64,000 nucleotides of DNA from an uncultured Prevotella sp. (GTDB lineage: Bacteria > Bacteroidota > Bacteroidia > Bacteroidales > Bacteroidaceae), in assembly GCA_900550365.1 (NCBI GenBank), contig URRR01000001.1:62001-126000 (forward strand), in the 5' to 3' direction. Position numbers and translations under genes: made by a program. The first letter of the stretch is position 1, and each line of letters opens with the position of its first letter. The notes below the pieces were generated by a model. The model was not told where the DNA came from, did not search any database, and saw nothing but the letters and a program-made list of their open reading frames with translations. Shown in pieces: positions 62,458 through 64,000 of the stretch.

Positions 62458-64000
62458 ATGAACAAAATAAACAGTATTTTCACAATGCTACTCCTCTCGG
62501 TACTGGCCCTTACATTAGGGTCATGTACTGAAGAGTACGAATACTCTGCGGCCAGGGTTGAAGGCGAGCAAGTGTACTTCAGCAATACGTTGAGCTCAAC
62601 GGTAAATCTGAGCAGCACTGAAAGCAGCTATGCCATACAGCTTAACCGCATTAACACCAGCGACGAACTGACTGTAAACCTTACAATCAGCGATGAGAGC
62701 GGAATTTACTCAATCCCATCATCTGTTACTTTCGCACAGGGTGAAAGCTCTACTTCTTTCAACTTGAACTACGACCCGTCAAAGCTGGAGTATGACGTGT
62801 TCAACAGCGTGACAATAGCTATCGCTGACGCTGACTACACCACACCTTACGGAAATTCTTCTTACACATTCAACGCTGGAATGTCATCGCCTTACGTATC
62901 ACTCGGTATAGGACGTTTCTCTGACTCGTTCTTTATTGAAGGATATGCAGATGTTGAGATTATGCAAAACCAGAACAATCCAAACCAGTTCAGAGTAATG
63001 CATCCATATGATGAATTTGCTGAATTATTTAGTGAGTCGGGGTACAATCTAAGCGGACAACCTTCAGAATATCTCGAATTTGAAATACTTCAGCCTGGTG
63101 ATGAACTTGCTGGTGTAAGTGTAACAATGTCGGATCTTGTATATTTTTCTCCCACAGAAACAAGTATAATTGTCAATGACACATATGGTGTGCCTGTAAA
63201 TGTTTATCATCCAGTCCATTTCAGTGGAGGCAATGTTGAGTCTGCATGGACTCATAATACGGTGATTAATTATCAGGAGAACGGTCTTCCGGGTGAAGTT
63301 CAGCTTGCTCCATTTTATTATATGGAGAATACCGGAGGTTGGAATTATAGTCAAGATGACGGAATGATTACAATTACATTCCCCGGCTATGAGCAGAAGG
63401 ATTATTCTGTCAGCGTGAATTATCTCGGTGCGTTCTCAAGCGTTGACGAGCAGAGCTATGCAATTGGTAACGTAACGCTTGGTGCGGATATTGAGGAGGC
63501 TCAGGTTGCAGTTGTTGAAGGAAAAGACGTAAATAGCGCCCTGTCACAGATACTCAGCGGAGCCGTTGAGACAGTTACTGTTACCGAAAGCGGAGAAGTG
63601 CGTATTCCTTGTGACTACAGCGGAGACTGCACAATGGTTGTAATCGGCTACGCTGAAGGAGAAATGCAGAACTACGCTACTGTTTCATTCACATTCTCTC
63701 TCAGCCCGAGCGAATGGAATTCTATCGGAACCGGACTCTATACAGACTATATGGCAGCATGTATGTATGTTGGATTTGAACCTGTGACATATGAAGTTGA
63801 AGTGCAGGAAAACAAAAACACTCCTGGCATTTACCGTATAATGACTCCTTATGCGCCGGAAATTTATCCTTACGGTGACGGTTGGGGATATGATTCTTCC
63901 GTTCCTGGTAACATTATAGTTAATGCTTCTGACCCTGAGGCTGTTTATATCGAGATGCAGTCAATCGGTATCAATGATCCTCAATATGGATACTCTTATA
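62458..64000 (+). CDS. SusC/D-associated surface lipoprotein, 3' end outside window
   Basis: The frame opens with ATG at 62458 and stays open to the window edge (at least 514 codons). Lipoprotein signal MNKINSIFTMLLLSVLALTL then GSC. The next ~130 residues (VYFSNTLSSTVNLSS, LTVNLTISDESGIYSIPSSV, FAQGESSTSFNLNYDPS) have a Calx-beta/DUF-like beta-sandwich rhythm found in lipoproteins encoded after SusD. The rest alternates beta strands rich in Tyr/Asn/Gly. Probable extra glycan- or protein-binding lipoprotein of this uptake system. 28 bp after SusD 2. Confidence 0.85.
   Translation, partial: MNKINSIFTMLLLSVLALTLGSCTEEYEYSAARVEGEQVYFSNTLSSTVNLSSTESSYAIQLNRINTSDELTVNLTISDESGIYSIPSSVTFAQGESSTSFNLNYDPSKLEYDVFNSVTIAIADADYTTPYGNSSYTFNAGMSSPYVSLGIGRFSDSFFIEGYADVEIMQNQNNPNQFRVMHPYDEFAELFSESGYNLSGQPSEYLEFEILQPGDELAGVSVTMSDLVYFSPTETSIIVNDTYGVPVNVYHPVHFSGGNVESAWTHNTVINYQENGLPGEVQLAPFYYMENTGGWNYSQDDGMITITFPGYEQKDYSVSVNYLGAFSSVDEQSYAIGNVTLGADIEEAQVAVVEGKDVNSALSQILSGAVETVTVTESGEVRIPCDYSGDCTMVVIGYAEGEMQNYATVSFTFSLSPSEWNSIGTGLYTDYMAACMYVGFEPVTYEVEVQENKNTPGIYRIMTPYAPEIYPYGDGWGYDSSVPGNIIVNASDPEAVYIEMQSIGINDPQYGYSY

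Noticed and set aside
1..64000. CRISPR array
   Set aside because: The repeats seen are palindromic, unequally spaced and without unique spacers of constant length; no cas gene is present.

Overview
The window is a stretch of a Bacteroidales chromosome, most likely Prevotella or a close relative. Supporting signs are two SusC/SusD pairs, several fimbrillin-family and BspA-type LRR lipoproteins, a GLPGLI protein, a glycine-lipid (GlsB/GlsA) acyltransferase pair, a meso-DAP type MurE, and promoters that fit the Bacteroidetes -7 consensus TAnnTTTG. No tRNA, rRNA, CRISPR array, IS transposase or phage gene was seen. All functions are read from protein sequence motifs and gene order; no database search was run.

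Layout. 1-1146: C-terminal part of a phosphoethanolamine transferase (+). 1240-4500: ferritin, then four small membrane-protein genes (-) among palindromic repeats. 4768-7530: a membrane TPR regulator-like lipoprotein (+), a periplasmic thioredoxin-fold protein (-) and a YqeY-like protein (-). 7729-13971: the distal half of the division/cell-wall (dcw) cluster, murG-murC-ftsQ-ftsA-ftsZ (-). 14734-19438: dut, a TPR lipoprotein, a DUF4292 lipoprotein and an EnvC-like LytM protein (-). 19608-20954: dGTPase (+). 21467-32024: an eight-gene surface operon (+): fimbrillin, a fimbrillin/LRR/BACON/M64-peptidase chimera, a second fimbrillin, an NTF2-like membrane protein, a barrel-like protein, an LRR lipoprotein, a putative DNA-binding protein and a Hanks-type kinase. 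32037-37086: a TonB-receptor-like protein and a GLPGLI protein (-), and a membrane-bound winged-helix regulator (+). 37275-40816: aldehyde dehydrogenase and the glsB/glsA acyltransferases (-). 42134-47079: SusC/SusD pair 1 (+). 47328-57194: the proximal half of the dcw cluster, mraZ-rsmH-ftsL-ftsI-murE-mraY-murD-ftsW (-). 57591-64000: SusC/SusD pair 2 and a following lipoprotein cut by the window edge (+).

The two halves of the dcw cluster lie on the same strand and in the usual order, but are separated between ftsW and murG by about 33 kb of unrelated genes. Each half has its own apparent promoter. The promoter of the proximal half is overlain by three 10-bp-spaced GTGG(G/T) boxes that look like an MraZ operator.

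The best candidates for undescribed biology are: (1) the tightly coupled surface operon that ends in a putative DNA-binding protein and a transmembrane kinase; (2) a regulator that looks like a histidine-kinase sensor half, with the phospho-acceptor His replaced by Tyr, joined directly to an OmpR-type DNA-binding domain, next to a TonB-receptor/GLPGLI pair; (3) the small membrane-protein array with duplicated promoters and mobile-looking palindromic elements. Intergenic DNA also carries several dispersed repeat families that do not look like coding sequence.
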